Below the pieces are notes generated by a model, which worked only from the letters and a program-made list of their open reading frames with translations, had not been told where the DNA came from and made no database searches. Positions 13,971 through 15,633 of a stretch of DNA of 15,633 nucleotides are shown here, piece after piece. Numbering within the stretch: the stretch's first letter is position 1; the number at the start of each line of letters is the position of its first letter. The stretch is from Dehalococcoidia bacterium (GTDB lineage Bacteria; Chloroflexota; Dehalococcoidia; GIF9; UBA5620), in contig JADHWZ010000029.1 of NCBI GenBank assembly GCA_016783225.1, positions 1 through 15,633 of the forward strand, read 5' to 3'. A program made the translations under genes and the position numbers.

Positions 13971-15164
13971 TCATGCGCTCTTGGCGGTGGTAGGTCTTGC
14001 TGCTCTTGGCAAACCAAGTCCTCGCTGGGAAACGACAACCTTGTTTATCTCGATAGTCCCGGCTGGATGTGTGCTCAGTGCGGCCTGCCACGCTCTCTCC
14101 ACCCGCCCTTCGTATTTCACGTCCTCCGAGCCTTTCTGAAGCTGACCGTAAAGGCCAAATATGTCCATTAGTTCCTTGGCGCGACGAGCCAGAGGTGTTT
14201 TGGCGAAAAGCGCCCCCAGATTGTAGGGCTGCGGTCCCAGTTTCTCCCTCTCGCTAAAGTACCATTGCCCGTGCCAGCCACAGAGTCTGTCCACCTCTGC
14301 TTCAACAACCATCCTTGCAACCGTCTCCCGAACCTTGGGATCCTCAATAAGTGGCTTCCCGTTTCGCTTCGTTTCCTTGCAAAACTGGACAAACAGTTCC
14401 AGACTCCGCTTACCACCTGCCGCCGAGCCAGTGCCGCTTCTTTCAAACATAAACGTGGCCATAGCATGATAGAAGCCCCGATTAAGCTCGCCAAGCAGAT
14501 GATCCTTGGACACCCTTACATCATCAAAGAAAATGTCAACTGTAAAAACACCCATGGTTGGCAACGCGCCATAGGTTATTCCAGGGGCATGCGCTGGGAT
14601 AAGAAAGAGACTCAGTCCCCTGTGCTTCGGCTGGATATCCTGCGTCCTAGCTAGGGTATAAAGGTAGTCCGCCGGAGCCAGGGCAGTAATAAATGTCTTC
14701 TGGCCGTTCAAGATGAAGTCATCGCCATCCTGGACAGCCTTTAGTTGCACATTGGCCTCATCAGAACCAGCATCAGGCTCGGTAAAAGCCTGATACCATA
14801 TCGAGCCGCCCCGAGCTATCGGGGGTAAGAATTTCTTCTTTTGCTCCTCGGTGCCAAATAGGTGCAGGGGAGGTCCACATACACGCAGTCCCTGACTACC
14901 CGGCCAGACTGTCCCCCAGTACCCCTGTTCTTCCATGATGATCCCTTGTTCCATGTCGCTCAAGCCTAGACCGCCAGACTCCTTGGACCAGCCTGGTGCC
15001 AAATAACCCTTCTCGCCAGCTTTCTTTTGTAGCTCCATCCCGAAGGCAAGCTGTTCCTCCGTCATAGCGATACCCGCCCTATGGTCTTCAGGTAACTCAT
15101 TGACACAAAACTCGTGCATCTCTCTTCTTAATCTCTCTTGCTCTTCAGTGAATCCAAACTCCAT
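13971..15164 (-). CDS. Acyl-CoA dehydrogenase, probable catalytic subunit
   Basis: 397 aa from ATG 15164 (MEFGFTEEQERLRREM), with AAGGAGG 7 nt upstream; the ATG six bases upstream (15170) is too close to the ribosome site, and the open frame to 15251 lacks family similarity. FAD/acyl contact motif WYQAFTEPDAGSDEANVQ (123-140), NGQKTFITAL (153-162), and the C-terminal PAGTIEINK...RGLGLPR block (368-387) are typical. E241 in MFERSGTGS sits where IVD and LCAD carry the catalytic Glu (LERLVLA region). It oxidises an acyl-CoA to the 2-enoyl-CoA, passing electrons to ETF or a ferredoxin-linked partner. First gene of the pair; a branched, cyclic or steroid-derived substrate is inferred, not shown. 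Confidence 0.9.
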   Translation of the reverse strand: MEFGFTEEQERLRREMHEFCVNELPEDHRAGIAMTEEQLAFGMELQKKAGEKGYLAPGWSKESGGLGLSDMEQGIIMEEQGYWGTVWPGSQGLRVCGPPLHLFGTEEQKKKFLPPIARGGSIWYQAFTEPDAGSDEANVQLKAVQDGDDFILNGQKTFITALAPADYLYTLARTQDIQPKHRGLSLFLIPAHAPGITYGALPTMGVFTVDIFFDDVRVSKDHLLGELNRGFYHAMATFMFERSGTGSAAGGKRSLELFVQFCKETKRNGKPLIEDPKVRETVARMVVEAEVDRLCGWHGQWYFSEREKLGPQPYNLGALFAKTPLARRAKELMDIFGLYGQLQKGSEDVKYEGRVERAWQAALSTHPAGTIEINKVVVSQRGLGLPRAARPTTAKSA

Positions 15165-15213
15165 GATCATCCCTCCTTTCAAGAAATACCGCATTCCTTT
15201 GCTCAGGAAACCA

Positions 15214-15229
15214 GATACAGAAGTGTATC
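15214..15229. promoter_or_regulatory. 16-bp palindrome upstream of the acyl-CoA dehydrogenases
   Basis: GATACAGAAGTGTATC: 6-bp arms and a 4-nt centre, about 50 nt upstream of ATG 15164. Candidate operator for a dimeric regulator (TetR- or GntR-like sizes fit) or a small leader hairpin. Not matched to a known site. Confidence 0.3.
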
Positions 15230-15324
15230 CCACCTCCTTTCTCAAGAACAACGAGCATAGCCGACATTTCCTATGTCAAGGGGTCGCTCACTGAATTTGA
15301 GTTGGGTTCGCGCAGGCCTGTACC

Positions 15325-15633
15325 TGAGGTGGACCCCATCCTTAGGACAGGATAGAGGCTGTCTTAAGAGTGGGTACCACTATCCTCAAGAGGTCTAGTG
15401 TTAGAGATTCTACCATACCTGTACTGGTGGCTTCTACCGGGGTTGAGGTGAATACCTCGGCCGGTGTCCGGTAGCCGAGAGCCTGGTGAGGGCGCTCGGT
15501 GTTGTAGAAGCGGAAGTAGTTACCAAGACCGATTCTGGCTTCTCTGCCATCCTGATATGCTTTCAGATATACTTCCTCGTATTTCACTGACCGCCACAGC
15601 CTCTCGATGAACAGGTTGTCGTTATAGCTTCCT
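15325..15633 (-). mobile_element. Right end of an IS3-family insertion sequence
   Basis: The transposase frame enters from the right edge, and the stop codon is 17 nt from TGAGGTGGACCCC, an IS3-type terminal sequence (TG start, GACCCC core). The left end and any target duplication lie outside the window. It has landed about 160 bp upstream of the acyl-CoA dehydrogenase start. Confidence 0.7.
15342..15633 (-). CDS. IS3-family transposase OrfB, C-terminal part
   Basis: The frame is open to the right edge of the window; 96 codons are visible before TAA at 15342. It reads SYNDNLFIERLWRSVKYEE, the DDE-domain helix with the catalytic Glu (FIERLW), then the conserved YFRFYNTERPHQALGYRTPAEVF end of rve integrase cores in IS3 transposases. 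A 35-residue tail follows. The true start lies beyond 15633; the internal Met near 15587 is not the start. Confidence 0.9.
   Translation of the reverse strand, partial: GSYNDNLFIERLWRSVKYEEVYLKAYQDGREARIGLGNYFRFYNTERPHQALGYRTPAEVFTSTPVEATSTGMVESLTLDLLRIVVPTLKTASILS

Overview
The window looks like chromosomal DNA from an uncultivated, probably anaerobic bacterium. CoA-ester metabolism dominates both ends: an acyl-CoA carboxylase subunit, two acyl-CoA dehydrogenases and an SCP-x-type thiolase homologue, with a small operon of 4Fe-4S proteins between them. Strong Shine-Dalgarno sequences and one good sigma70-type promoter are visible. The gene mix recalls Chloroflexota (Dehalococcoidia-like) or Desulfobacterota, but sequence alone does not fix the taxon. 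All genes except the thiolase homologue lie on the minus strand.

Layout: (1) 1-635, N-terminal part of a carboxyltransferase, running off the left edge. (2) 636-1139, a gap without genes. (3) 1140-8264, a minus-strand accessory cluster. It starts at a TTGACA/TAGAAT promoter (8235-8264) and reads, in transcription order: 60-aa leader ORF, two-TM membrane protein, 28-aa leader ORF, patatin-like protein, 27-aa leader ORF, truncated second patatin, two paralogous small proteins, a coiled-coil/5xPASTA protein, an I9-inhibitor-like protein, a transglutaminase-like protein split by an in-frame TAG, and a zinc phospholipase C/S1-P1-type hydrolase. (4) 8387-8785, a RidA-family protein. (5) 9129-10814, a three-gene iron-sulfur operon. 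(6) 11354-12478, thiolase homologue on the plus strand. (7) 12678-15164, two acyl-CoA dehydrogenases. (8) 15325-15633, end of an IS3-family element.

The metabolic genes suggest beta-oxidation-like degradation of a branched, cyclic or steroid-like acyl-CoA. One dehydrogenase keeps a candidate catalytic Glu and its partner does not, as in heteromeric FadE-type enzymes. The thiolase homologue has Ser where the nucleophilic Cys should be, as in Ltp2-type aldolases. The iron-sulfur operon could carry the electrons.

The accessory cluster is the unusual part. It combines two lipid-hydrolase folds, a cysteine-protease-like fold, a protease-inhibitor-like fold, PASTA repeats without a membrane anchor, and a homologous ~137-nt leader unit (hairpin plus small ORF) repeated ahead of its genes. 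Several members are visibly degraded or have altered active sites, so it may be a decaying or rapidly evolving island. Its function is unknown; a conflict or defence role is only a hypothesis.
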